From contig DVJA01000040.1 in the NCBI GenBank assembly GCA_018710885.1, positions 1-27,065 of the forward strand: 27,065 nucleotides of DNA, written 5' to 3'. A model generated the notes under the pieces. It made no database searches. It saw only the letters and a program-made list of their open reading frames with translations, and was not told the origin of the DNA. Both the position numbers and the translations under genes were made by a program. Shown one piece after another: positions 1 through 6,332 of the stretch (position 1 is its first letter; every line of letters starts with the position of its first letter). This DNA is from Scatomorpha merdigallinarum. Lineage in GTDB: Bacteria > Bacillota > Clostridia > Oscillospirales > Oscillospiraceae.

Positions 1-354
1 GGCGTCGGCGGCTACGACGTAGAGCTCCATGGAGTTGTCCCGGAAGGCCGGATAGTCAAGCGGGTCCTCGCCGTCGGAGTTGCTGAGAGTGCCGTATAAG
101 TAGTCCATATTTATGTAGGAGCCGGATTTAAGGAAGTCCTGCATGCCCATGTACTCGCGCCGGAAGGAGTAGTCCGTGTAGAATCGGTAGTTGCGTCCGC
201 GCTGCCCGGCTGCATAAGAGGAGAGATTGGCGCTGCCGGCCGAGACGCCGATACCGAGGTCGAAGTGTATGCCCTTATCCATGCAATAGTCCAGCACTCC
301 TGCGGCATATATGCCGCGCAGCCCGCCTCCGACATCCACAATGCCAGTTTTCAT
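1..354 (-). CDS. Patatin-like phospholipase, N-terminal part (runs off the left edge)
   Basis: Only the first 118 codons are in the window. The protein starts MKTGIVDVGGGLRG and shows both hallmarks of bacterial patatin-like lipid acyl hydrolases: a glycine-rich oxyanion-hole loop (G9-G10-G11-L-R13-G14) and the nucleophile elbow G36-V-S38-A-G40. The Ser-Asp dyad's aspartate would lie beyond the window. Such proteins cleave acyl esters of phospholipids; the physiological substrate cannot be told from sequence. No signal peptide is visible, so it is probably cytosolic. The start is fixed by an AAAGGAG ribosome binding site 6-7 nt upstream of the ATG and by a good promoter at 421-449. Family assignment is confident; specificity is unknown. 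Confidence 0.85.
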   Translation of the reverse strand, partial: MKTGIVDVGGGLRGIYAAGVLDYCMDKGIHFDLGIGVSAGSANLSSYAAGQRGRNYRFYTDYSFRREYMGMQDFLKSGSYINMDYLYGTLSNSDGEDPLDYPAFRDNSMELYVVAADA

Positions 355-420
355 AAGCAGCTCCTTTCCACAAAAGGCCAAAACGCTGCACAGCCGCAGC
401 GTGCGTTTACACTCCCAGGT

Positions 421-449
421 ATTATACCCCCGCCGGGACAGCCAGACAA
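421..449 (-). promoter_or_regulatory. Sigma-A promoter of the patatin-like gene
   Basis: On the minus strand there is TTGTCT, exactly 17 bp, then a perfect TATAAT. The predicted transcript begins near 414 and has a leader of about 60 nt. The leader contains an imperfect hairpin (about 379-405). Confidence 0.75.
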
Positions 450-518
450 TGGACGCCTGTACCGGTATGTGGGGTAAATTCATACGTCACAGACAACTGC
501 ATAAGCCGTAATTGACCG

Positions 519-561
519 AAAAAACGGGCGTGAACGCAATTCGTCGTTCACGCCCGTTTTT
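519..561. terminator. Bidirectional intrinsic terminator (orphan)
   Basis: A perfect 16-bp stem (521-536 with 545-560) closes an 8-nt loop and is flanked by A and T runs, so it can terminate transcription from either side. No recognisable gene ends into it from either direction within the window. Confidence 0.85.
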
Positions 562-847
562 GCTTGACAGCACCAGAACACCCCGACCGCGCTGCCTGAC
601 TCCAATTAAATGCACTTCTGCTTTGATTTAGGCAGTTCTCAAAAAAGAAGGTAATTGTGCTAAGTTCAGCGAAGAGCTTTCCGCTAACAAAAAAACGAAA
701 AATTAGTAAATTGAACTAAATATACAACTAAAAAGGCGAAAACTATATTTTTAATACATTTAATTTAATCTAAAAGCAGATATACTATATTCACAATACA
801 ATTCTTGCGTGGAATTAATTATTTATTTTGAGGATGAATCTGCTATA

Positions 848-1207
848 ATGGGACTTGATTACAAAAAGCTTGGCGTTAACGTCAAACATTATCGCAAGGA
901 GTGTGGCTTGACTCAAAAGCAGGTAGCTGACATTATACACATAACTGAACAGCACATATCACACATCGAAACAGGGCGAACCAAAGCCAGTCTTGAAGTT
1001 ATTGTCGATATTGCCAATGCCTTGCACACCGACGTCAACACATTGCTTGAGGAATCCCTGCCCGAAGCCAGGGATTCAGTCCTCATGAGAAAGCTGCTTG
1101 ATACGGTATCAAACATGGAACAGGATGAATTTGAGCTCCTGATAGACATAAGCACTTCCATAAAAGAATACAGCGAGTTAAAGCAAAAACGAAGAACGGG
1201 ACGGTGA
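848..1207 (+). CDS. XRE-family helix-turn-helix transcriptional regulator
   Basis: A 119-aa protein beginning MGLDYKKLGVNVKHYRKE. Residues about 9-64 form a Cro/C1-type helix-turn-helix (LTQKQVADIIHITEQHISHIETG), followed by a short helical tail (LLDTVSNMEQDEFELLIDI) typical of small DNA-binding regulators in Clostridia. I chose ATG 848 over the in-frame GTG at 809 because the domain starts right after it and a GAGG lies upstream, though 14 nt away, which is long. The stop codon overlaps the start of the sigma-factor gene (GTGA), so the two are probably translationally coupled. It likely regulates its own cassette; its target is not known. Confidence 0.88.
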   Translation: MGLDYKKLGVNVKHYRKECGLTQKQVADIIHITEQHISHIETGRTKASLEVIVDIANALHTDVNTLLEESLPEARDSVLMRKLLDTVSNMEQDEFELLIDISTSIKEYSELKQKRRTGR

Positions 1208-1692
1208 AGGACATGACAGCTGAGGCGAGGCAATTTATAGAAGAGCTGTATTACGCAAATCAGGATAAACTGTTTCGCTTCGCATATCGTCTTGTAGGAA
1301 GTGAAGAGAAGGCTGAGGAACTGGTACAGGAGGCCTTTGTGCTGGCGATACTGCACGAAGCAGAGCTGCTAACTCACCCGAAGCCGGACAAATGGCTGAT
1401 GGTCACCCTAAAGTATCAGATTTTGAATTATTGGCGCCGAAAAGAATCATCTTCCGAGCTTTCGCTAGATGATTTCTTTTCTTTAGAGGCAGAACCGATA
1501 AGGGACCCGCTGGAAACTGTGCTTCCCAAAGAGCTTACGGAGGCCGAGAGGCAGATTCTTATATGGAGATTTGAAGAACAGCTTGACTATGTGGAGATGT
1601 CCGAGCGCCTGGGCGTGACCCAAAATGCCTGCCGGCTGAGGCTGATGCGGGCGGTCAGAGAGTGCCGCAGGTACTGGGACAAAAATTTTTAA
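1204..1692 (+). CDS. ECF-type RNA polymerase sigma factor
   Basis: A 162-aa sigma-70 family protein. Region 2 spans about residues 10-80 (DKLFRFAYRLVGSEEKAEELVQEAF type core) and region 4 about 108-155 (LTEAERQILIWRFEEQLDYVEMSERLGVT with a helix-turn-helix). There is no region 3, as in extracytoplasmic-function sigma factors. The GTG start overlaps the stop of the upstream XRE gene by 4 nt; ATG 1213 is an alternative start. The next gene encodes a single-pass membrane protein with the layout of an anti-sigma factor, so the pair probably transduces an envelope signal. The stimulus is unknown. Confidence 0.9.
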   Translation: MKDMTAEARQFIEELYYANQDKLFRFAYRLVGSEEKAEELVQEAFVLAILHEAELLTHPKPDKWLMVTLKYQILNYWRRKESSSELSLDDFFSLEAEPIRDPLETVLPKELTEAERQILIWRFEEQLDYVEMSERLGVTQNACRLRLMRAVRECRRYWDKNF

Positions 1693-1763
1693 GAATATTT
1701 GAAACAAACCGTTTTCCTGATTACATATAGAATATAGGATAGTTGGGAAGAAAGGAGGTTGTC

Positions 1764-2633
1764 ATGGACTATCCTTCTAATGGCACCGGTAATGAGAAAC
1801 AACACAATATAACCCGCGGGCAGATGGACAAGATGACCACTGCTGAGCTTCTACAACTGCTTGAACAAATCAATGAGGATATGACAGAGGATAATTTTGA
1901 CGACGATCTCATTACCGCCTGTCTGGATGCATTGGACCAAAAATCACCGATGCCGGAACACCCGTCTACAGAGGAGTCGTGGCAGTCTTTCAAGGAGAAG
2001 GTTGGAGCGGAACATTTCGGCGCAGAAAACAATGAGGGCTGCGGCAGCAGGCCGAAGCGCAAAGTGAAGCGCATATTCCGTATCGGCCTGATAGTGGCAA
2101 TCGTCGCAGCAAGCCTGTTTTCATGCATGATTGTTGCGCAGGCAGCCGGAATAGACGTGTTTGGCTCTATTGCCAGATGGACAGAAGATGTACTCGGATT
2201 CGGGGATAGAGACTTGGAGCCGACGGAGACAGTTGGAAACTACGATGTTGAAGAAATTCTTGCACATATAGAAAGTTGGCTTCCATCGGTTGGCGAGGAT
2301 TTTGAGGCTGGCAGTCCTAGTGTTATAACGGATGATAAATCTGGAACATTGTACTATACCAGACTATACAGTAATAGCTATAACTATATTTCTTTTGAAG
2401 CCGAATATAGATGGGATGAAAATCCGTACTCATTTTTTGAAAAAGACAATAAAGACGTAGAAGAAATAATGCTTAATGGTGAGACTATTTACTTTTACGA
2501 AAATATGGGCGTTACCGTATCGACTTGGCGTGTAGGAAATACAGAGTTTAGTATAATGACAGATTTGGGTATGAATGAACTTAAACAGATATTTGAAGAA
2601 TCATTTGGGGGCGCACAAGATGAAAATTACTAA
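1764..2633 (+). CDS. Putative membrane anti-sigma factor (DUF4367-like)
   Basis: A 289-aa protein. Residues 1-95 are hydrophilic and acidic, with two short helical segments (TTAELLQLLEQINEDM and FDDDLITACLDALDQ). A basic stretch RPKRKVKR (about 96-103) precedes one transmembrane helix at about 105-128. The remaining 160 residues should lie outside the membrane. This layout behind an ECF sigma gene is that of a clostridial anti-sigma factor with a DUF4367-like sensor domain; the family name is from general resemblance only. The start is set by an AAAGGAGGT site just upstream of ATG 1764; a TTG seven codons earlier is in frame but poorly placed. It overlaps the next gene by 14 nt. Confidence 0.75.
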   Translation: MDYPSNGTGNEKQHNITRGQMDKMTTAELLQLLEQINEDMTEDNFDDDLITACLDALDQKSPMPEHPSTEESWQSFKEKVGAEHFGAENNEGCGSRPKRKVKRIFRIGLIVAIVAASLFSCMIVAQAAGIDVFGSIARWTEDVLGFGDRDLEPTETVGNYDVEEILAHIESWLPSVGEDFEAGSPSVITDDKSGTLYYTRLYSNSYNYISFEAEYRWDENPYSFFEKDNKDVEEIMLNGETIYFYENMGVTVSTWRVGNTEFSIMTDLGMNELKQIFEESFGGAQDENY

Positions 2634-3021
2634 AATCCTGGCGGTCTGCCTTGCTGTTTGCATTATCATAACTTTGCCTATATATGCTTCGACAACACGA
2701 GCAAGTGAACAGTTGCATAGATATGGTGTAGATGTTAATCTATTATCTGAAGAGTTAAATGTAACAGTTTCTGTTTCAGGCACTATAGGCGTTACAAAAA
2801 CTGGCTGCGAAGTCATCCGAGTTTTTGAAAAGGTTGGTTCGTTTTGGGTCATGAGAGAAGAACTGCGAGAAGATGACGCAAATATGTATGTCAATTCGAG
2901 GATATATTTGTATACACATACTTTTGATGCTGATGGTAATTCCAGCTATAGAGTTAGTGTGACAATATTTGCAGAAAATGCGGATGGGCGGGACACCAGA
3001 ACACTTTCCTATGAAGTTTGA
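2620..3021 (+). CDS. Small exported protein of unknown function
   Basis: A 133-aa protein. Residues 1-24 form a signal peptide (KK-less basic start MKITK, hydrophobic core, then a likely cleavage near YAS-TTRAS). The mature part of about 105 residues alternates hydrophobic and polar residues and looks like an all-beta domain, with several aromatic residues (GSFWVMREE, YVNSRIYLYTH). I recognise no family. The ATG lies inside the end of the anti-sigma-like gene, in another frame, with GGGGG 8 nt upstream, so it is coupled to that gene. Its position as the last gene of the cassette, right before a terminator, suggests it works with the membrane sensor outside the cell, either as ligand, modulator or output. 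Confidence 0.75.
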   Translation: MKITKILAVCLAVCIIITLPIYASTTRASEQLHRYGVDVNLLSEELNVTVSVSGTIGVTKTGCEVIRVFEKVGSFWVMREELREDDANMYVNSRIYLYTHTFDADGNSSYRVSVTIFAENADGRDTRTLSYEV

Positions 3022-3040
3022 ATAACCTCGCAGAACGGTC

Positions 3041-3089
3041 AAAAAGCCAAGGGGCATTGTGAATGTGCCACAATGCGCTTTGGCTTTTT
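3041..3089 (+). terminator. Intrinsic terminator of the ECF sigma cassette
   Basis: A long stem (AAAAAGCCAA with TTGGCTTTTT outside, GCATTGTG with CACAATGC inside) ends in a T run 20 nt after the last stop codon. Confidence 0.88.
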
Positions 3090-3417
3090 ATAATACTTTG
3101 ATGCACGTATATAAAATGTGAGAGTTTCAATATTTGTATGAAATGAATGGACGGGTTCATTACGTATAATACTGTGAGTACTTGTAATTGCCAAAGCAGC
3201 GGGTGTGGCGCAGAAAAGTGTCGAAAATTGTCGCAGGCGGGCGCGAACCTGTAAGGTGCAGCGTTGCGCAAAGAGCAAATTCCGGACAATATGGGCATTT
3301 TGCTGCCACTATAAATTCATAAAATATCAAGTAATACAGGGACAATAGAATTATACGCATTATAATCCGTGGCAAATTTCGACTGTTTCTGCATACTAAT
3401 GGCAAAGGGGACTCTCA
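3090..3417. other. Intergenic region upstream of the XRE-Spo0A_C gene
   Basis: No gene seen. TATAAT hexamers occur at 3163-3168 and 3361-3366, but neither has a clear -35 at 16-18 bp. The region contains 0A-box-like sequences described separately. The middle (about 3190-3300) is more GC-rich than its flanks. Confidence 0.5.
3219..3235 (+). promoter_or_regulatory. Tandem Spo0A-box-like sites
   Basis: TGTCGAA at 3219-3225 matches the 0A-box core exactly, and TGTCGCA at 3229-3235 matches 6 of 7 positions. They are head-to-tail with a 10-bp period, the arrangement bound by a Spo0A dimer in known promoters. A third near match on the other strand (AGTCGAA) lies at 3378-3384, next to the downstream gene. 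The gene downstream encodes a Spo0A-type DNA-binding domain. Binding is inferred, not shown. Confidence 0.5.
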
Positions 3418-3978
3418 ATGCCATATGAGGAAGCAGTAACGGTGGCCAAACGGCTTAAAATGTATCGTGAAGCAGTTCATCACAGTCAGTTTGAGGCTGC
3501 CGAAGAGATAGGCATAAGCGTGGAAGAACTGAGCAACTTGGAGCGGTGCTGTACGGATCCCAGGCTCAGTACGCTGCGAAAGACGGCAAACTATATGGGA
3601 ATCAGCGTGGCTGCACTTCTGACGCCGGAAAGCTCAGGGACTGCGGTTTTCGGACTGTTGCATTATCTCGGCATTACGCCCAAATATTCCGGCTATTTTC
3701 AAACGGCGCAGGCGGTTGAACTGTGCGTTGAGGTGCCTGACAGGCTGACGCTTATAACAAAACTGGTATATGCGGAAGTGGGCAAAAGATATGGCGTCAA
3801 CTGGATGACGGTGGAGAGAAACATACGTACAGTGGCAAAGGCGGCATGGAGGTACAGCCCGGGGGCGGTGGAGCAGTTGATGGGAGCCAAGCTTTCAACT
3901 CATCCGAAGAACGTTGAGTTTATTACCGCCCTTGCAGCTAAAGTGAAATCCGGAGATTACTCCTTCCTGAGCAGATAA
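3418..3978 (+). CDS. Regulator joining an XRE helix-turn-helix to a Spo0A C-terminal DNA-binding domain
   Basis: A 186-aa protein with two DNA-binding parts. Residues about 7-68 are a Cro/C1-like helix-turn-helix (EAAEEIGISVEELSNLE). Residues about 78-182 resemble the effector domain of the sporulation master regulator Spo0A: a start like LLHYLGITPKYSGY, then LITKLVYAEVGKRYG, the recognition-helix region MTVERNIRTVAKAAW (Spo0A has SRVERAIRHAIEVAW in Bacillus subtilis) and PKNVEFITALAAKV near the end. The Spo0A receiver domain is absent, so control by the phosphorelay is not expected. The start follows a purine-rich AAAGGGGA. It is monocistronic, ending at a terminator. Regulation of sporulation or stationary-phase genes is likely but inferred. 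Confidence 0.88.
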   Translation: MPYEEAVTVAKRLKMYREAVHHSQFEAAEEIGISVEELSNLERCCTDPRLSTLRKTANYMGISVAALLTPESSGTAVFGLLHYLGITPKYSGYFQTAQAVELCVEVPDRLTLITKLVYAEVGKRYGVNWMTVERNIRTVAKAAWRYSPGAVEQLMGAKLSTHPKNVEFITALAAKVKSGDYSFLSR

Positions 3979-3998
3979 CTCAAATAGTCAGAAAAAGC

Positions 3999-4031
3999 AA
4001 GTGAGGCGGCATGAAAGCCGCCTCACTTTTT
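3999..4031. terminator. Bidirectional terminator between convergent genes
   Basis: A 12-bp GC-rich stem (3999-4010 with 4017-4028) with a 6-nt loop is followed by T5 on the plus strand, and by TTGCTTTTT on the minus strand. It serves both the regulator ending at 3978 and the acetyltransferase gene ending at 4030. Confidence 0.88.
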
Positions 4032-4665
4032 AATAGATGGAATCCAGCAGGTTTTGAACGTCGGTAAAGAACCTGGACAGGTGAAAGCCGTCGGCGACGG
4101 CGTGGTGGATATTCATACTCAATGGCATTGTCAGACGGCCTGACTCTTCGGTGTACTTGCCCCAGGTCACCACTGGGGCGAGGAATTTGCCCTCGTCAAA
4201 CACGTGCAGGTCGGCGTGCCGGTAGCGCACCCACGGCAGGCAGGACACGTCAAAGTGATTCTCCGGTTGGTTGTCCACAACGGCACGCAGGTTGCGGCTG
4301 GCCTCCTGATCCCGCGCGAAGCGGGCGAGAAATTCAAACAGGTCGTCGGAATACTCCGTGACGAGTTTCGTGAAGGCCCCGTCCTCGGGGTGAAAAACAG
4401 CGTAACTGGGGGAGACGAAGTCGTATTTTATCAGGCGGCCGTTTTTGTCCCAGCCGTATTTGAACTCGTCGCGGGAGTTTACCGCCTTCGAGACCAGCCA
4501 GATCATGGCCGGGTAGAACTTCAGGCGGCGCTGCCTCACAAACTCCACGAGGCGCGTAACGTCGATGTCCACGGTCAGGCTCATCACAACGCGCAGCTCG
4601 TCAGTATAGTATTTGAACAGGCCGCCGCGCGGCCAGTTTTCCAGGTCTATAATTTCGTATTTCAT
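4030..4665 (-). CDS. cat: Chloramphenicol acetyltransferase family protein (type A, CatA-like)
   Basis: A 211-aa protein, close to the 213-220 residues usual for type A chloramphenicol acetyltransferases. It begins MKYEIIDLENWPR like the family and carries the active-site motif H187-H188-A-V-A-D192-G193-FH, where the second histidine is the catalytic base that takes the proton from the drug hydroxyl. Acetyl-CoA is the expected donor. Whether it inactivates chloramphenicol or acetylates another small molecule cannot be told: many clostridial chromosomes have such homologues. The start is fixed by AAGGAG 7 nt upstream; an in-frame ATG at 4701 lacks a binding site. The leader has unusual competing inverted repeats (see 4678-4764). 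Confidence 0.88.
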   Translation of the reverse strand: MKYEIIDLENWPRGGLFKYYTDELRVVMSLTVDIDVTRLVEFVRQRRLKFYPAMIWLVSKAVNSRDEFKYGWDKNGRLIKYDFVSPSYAVFHPEDGAFTKLVTEYSDDLFEFLARFARDQEASRNLRAVVDNQPENHFDVSCLPWVRYRHADLHVFDEGKFLAPVVTWGKYTEESGRLTMPLSMNIHHAVADGFHLSRFFTDVQNLLDSIY

Positions 4666-4677
4666 CTCAATACTCCT

Positions 4678-4764
4678 TTGCATGTTTATAACATCCGACA
4701 TGCAAGGCTATTGGGACAGTTTTAAATTTTGCTCCACACAAGCTATCCGCTCAAGCCTTGCATG
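4678..4764 (-). promoter_or_regulatory. Leader with three mutually complementary segments before the cat-like gene
   Basis: Reading the minus strand: segment 1 CATGCAAGGCT (4764-4754), segment 2 AGCCTTGCATGT (4709-4698) and segment 3 ACATGCAA (4685-4678). Segments 1 and 2 pair perfectly over 11 bp; segments 2 and 3 pair perfectly over 8 bp, and that hairpin abuts the AAGGAG ribosome binding site. The two pairings exclude each other, as in an attenuator. A weak promoter TTGAGC-N17-CAAAAT (about 4725-4753) would start transcription after segment 1, so the switch only works if transcription comes from further upstream. Confidence 0.5.
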
Positions 4765-4789
4765 GAGCCGCATCAAGCCCGCGCTTCAA
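4751..4789 (-). CDS. Possible 12-codon leader peptide upstream of the cat-like gene
   Basis: A TTG-started ORF (MKRGLDAAPCKA) follows a strong GGGGAGGTGA site with 7 nt between GGAGG and TTG. Its last codons coincide with leader segment 1. Drug-responsive cat genes of Gram-positive bacteria are preceded by such short ORFs, but TTG initiation and the absence of a comparison make this tentative. It would have to be translated from read-through of the carboxypeptidase operon or an unseen promoter. Confidence 0.3.
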   Translation of the reverse strand: MKRGLDAAPCKA

Positions 4790-4813
4790 ACACTCACCTC
4801 CCCGTGGCTGCAT

Positions 4814-5602
4814 TTACTCCGGCAGGAGACCCACCTGGGCCAGATACTCTTCCAGGCACAGGCCATTTTCGCTTATGTACTGCGCGACCTCCTGGCCCAC
4901 GTAGCGGTAGTGCCAGGGCTCCCAGATGATGCCCGTGAGCTCGCCCTTACCCTGCGGGTAGCGTTCTATGAATCCAAATTCGGTGCAGTGTTCCTGGAGC
5001 CAGGCGTAGGCCTCGGTTTCGGCAAAGCCGGAGTCTAGCACCTGATATTCTCCCGTCAGCAGGTCGGTCGATAGGCCAAGCTCGTGCTCGCTGGTGCCGG
5101 GGCGGGCAACGACTGTGGCGCCGATTATCTCTGCTTCCTCGCGGCTGTAGCCCTCAAGCTGGAACCTGTAGACGCGGTTTTCGTAAAGTTCGGCCTGATA
5201 AGCCCGGCTGCGCCAGGCGCTGGTTATATAGAGGCTCACACCGTCGGCCCGGGCGGCGTCGAGCATGTCCTGTAGGGCGCCGGCGGCGCGGGCGTCGAAG
5301 AAATAGCCTTCGACGATGGAGGTTTCAACTTCGTACTCACTCTCAAGCGGGTAGTATATGCTTGCAATGGCGAGCTTCCACAGTTCGTCCTCGTCGTAGA
5401 CGGGAATGTACGGCGTGGGAGAGGGCGTGGGCGACGGCGCGGGCGTTTCTTCGGGAAGTGTCGGCAGCGGCGGCGCGCTGTTTTCGACAAGTGCGCCCTT
5501 TGGCGTCAGAACCCACGGGTTTTCTCCCAGCCAGGCCAACTCGAAAGTGAGTATCACTATTAAAACAATTGTACCTATCTGTTTCCAACGGTTCATTTCC
5601 AT
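4814..5602 (-). CDS. D-alanyl-D-alanine carboxypeptidase, VanY/LdcB type (M15B)
   Basis: A 262-aa membrane-anchored zinc peptidase. An N-terminal hydrophobic helix (about residues 9-26) is followed by a Pro/Thr/Ser-rich linker (about 43-66) and the catalytic domain. It has the M15 signature S171-x-H173-x2-G176-x3-D180 and E228-P-W-H231-Y, giving zinc ligands H173, D180 and H231 and catalytic E228. It should trim the terminal D-Ala from peptidoglycan stem peptides outside the cell. Start ATG 5602 lies 4 nt after the stop of the upstream gene (ATG 5596 is an alternative); there is no strong ribosome binding site, so coupling is likely. It is the last coupled gene of the two-component operon, which suggests cell-wall remodelling under its control. 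Confidence 0.88.
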   Translation of the reverse strand: MEMNRWKQIGTIVLIVILTFELAWLGENPWVLTPKGALVENSAPPLPTLPEETPAPSPTPSPTPYIPVYDEDELWKLAIASIYYPLESEYEVETSIVEGYFFDARAAGALQDMLDAARADGVSLYITSAWRSRAYQAELYENRVYRFQLEGYSREEAEIIGATVVARPGTSEHELGLSTDLLTGEYQVLDSGFAETEAYAWLQEHCTEFGFIERYPQGKGELTGIIWEPWHYRYVGQEVAQYISENGLCLEEYLAQVGLLPE

Positions 5603-5606
5603 GTTC

Positions 5607-6332
5607 TTAGGCGGCCGCAATCTCCTTGAGTGTAAGTCTGAGGTCAATCAGCAGGCTTGGCGCTGCGTCCTCGTAAATGTTGCATATGACAACGTAGCGG
5701 TAAATGTCGCCGCTTGCATCGGTCAGTGACAGCTCCCACTGCGTGCTGCCGTCGCTTTCGCCCGTATCTTCCAGCGTGGCGTCGGTGAAACCGAGGGTTG
5801 TGAGTGTATTTTGCCCGGCGCTTTCCAGATGTGACTGCGCCAGCCCGGCGTACTGCTCACCGTTCTGCTGTACATTGGCGCTGTAGTACAGGTAGTATAT
5901 TTCGCGTGTGTCTATGTCGATGTGGATAGTGAACCAATTGTGCCAGTCGCCCGTCCACTCGTGATAGTACTCCATTATACGTATTGTACCCGCGCCGTCG
6001 GTGAGGGTGTAAAAGTTTGTGCCCGACGGTCCGTCCGCGCGAGTGGTGCCCTCGTCCATGACCAGTATGCTTGAAACGGTGTTTGCCAGTCTGGTACACT
6101 CTATGAGGTCGGCGTTGTTGATGCTCTCGCCGTCCAGCTGGGCGAGGTGCAGGCCGTCCTCCTGGGTGTAGCGGTAGTACAGGTCAGCCCGCTCACTGGC
6201 AGACATGCCGGGCGCGGGCGTGACATTGCCCGCTTCGTGCCCGTCGCCGCGAAAAAGCAGCGGCAGCAGCAGGCATACGGCCAGCAGCAGCGCTGTGACA
6301 ATCCAGGGCAGGATAGGTTTAAACTTTGTCAC
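5607..6332 (-). CDS. Membrane-anchored protein of unknown function in the two-component operon
   Basis: A 241-aa protein that starts at GTG, overlapping the histidine kinase stop by 4 nt. Residues about 7-27 are a single hydrophobic helix, after which the chain should be outside the cell. The outer part has aromatic-rich stretches (MEYYHEWTGDWHNWFTIHIDIDT, REIYYLYYSA is part of the same strand region) and looks alpha/beta without a known catalytic motif. I do not recognise the family. Its place between the sensor kinase and the carboxypeptidase suggests an accessory of signal sensing or of the wall enzyme. Confidence 0.8.
   Translation of the reverse strand: MTKFKPILPWIVTALLLAVCLLLPLLFRGDGHEAGNVTPAPGMSASERADLYYRYTQEDGLHLAQLDGESINNADLIECTRLANTVSSILVMDEGTTRADGPSGTNFYTLTDGAGTIRIMEYYHEWTGDWHNWFTIHIDIDTREIYYLYYSANVQQNGEQYAGLAQSHLESAGQNTLTTLGFTDATLEDTGESDGSTQWELSLTDASGDIYRYVVICNIYEDAAPSLLIDLRLTLKEIAAA

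Larger units (their letters stand above)
355..847. other. Gene-free stretch between the patatin gene and the XRE regulator
   Basis: It holds the minus-strand promoter at 421-449 and the hairpin terminator at 519-561. From about 600 to 847 the DNA is strikingly AT-rich compared with most of the window. This part presumably contains the promoter for the regulator at 848; TATACT at 781-786 is a possible -10, without a convincing -35. The GTG at 809 is in frame with the regulator but lacks a ribosome binding site. I see no further gene. Confidence 0.6.

Noticed and set aside
3163..3168. TATAAT as the promoter of the XRE-Spo0A_C gene
   Set aside because: No acceptable -35 at 16-18 bp; kept only as a possibility in the description of the region.
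4701..4706. Earlier ATG as start of the cat-like gene
   Set aside because: No ribosome binding site, and it lies inside the leader hairpin; the family begins at MKY, which has a good site.
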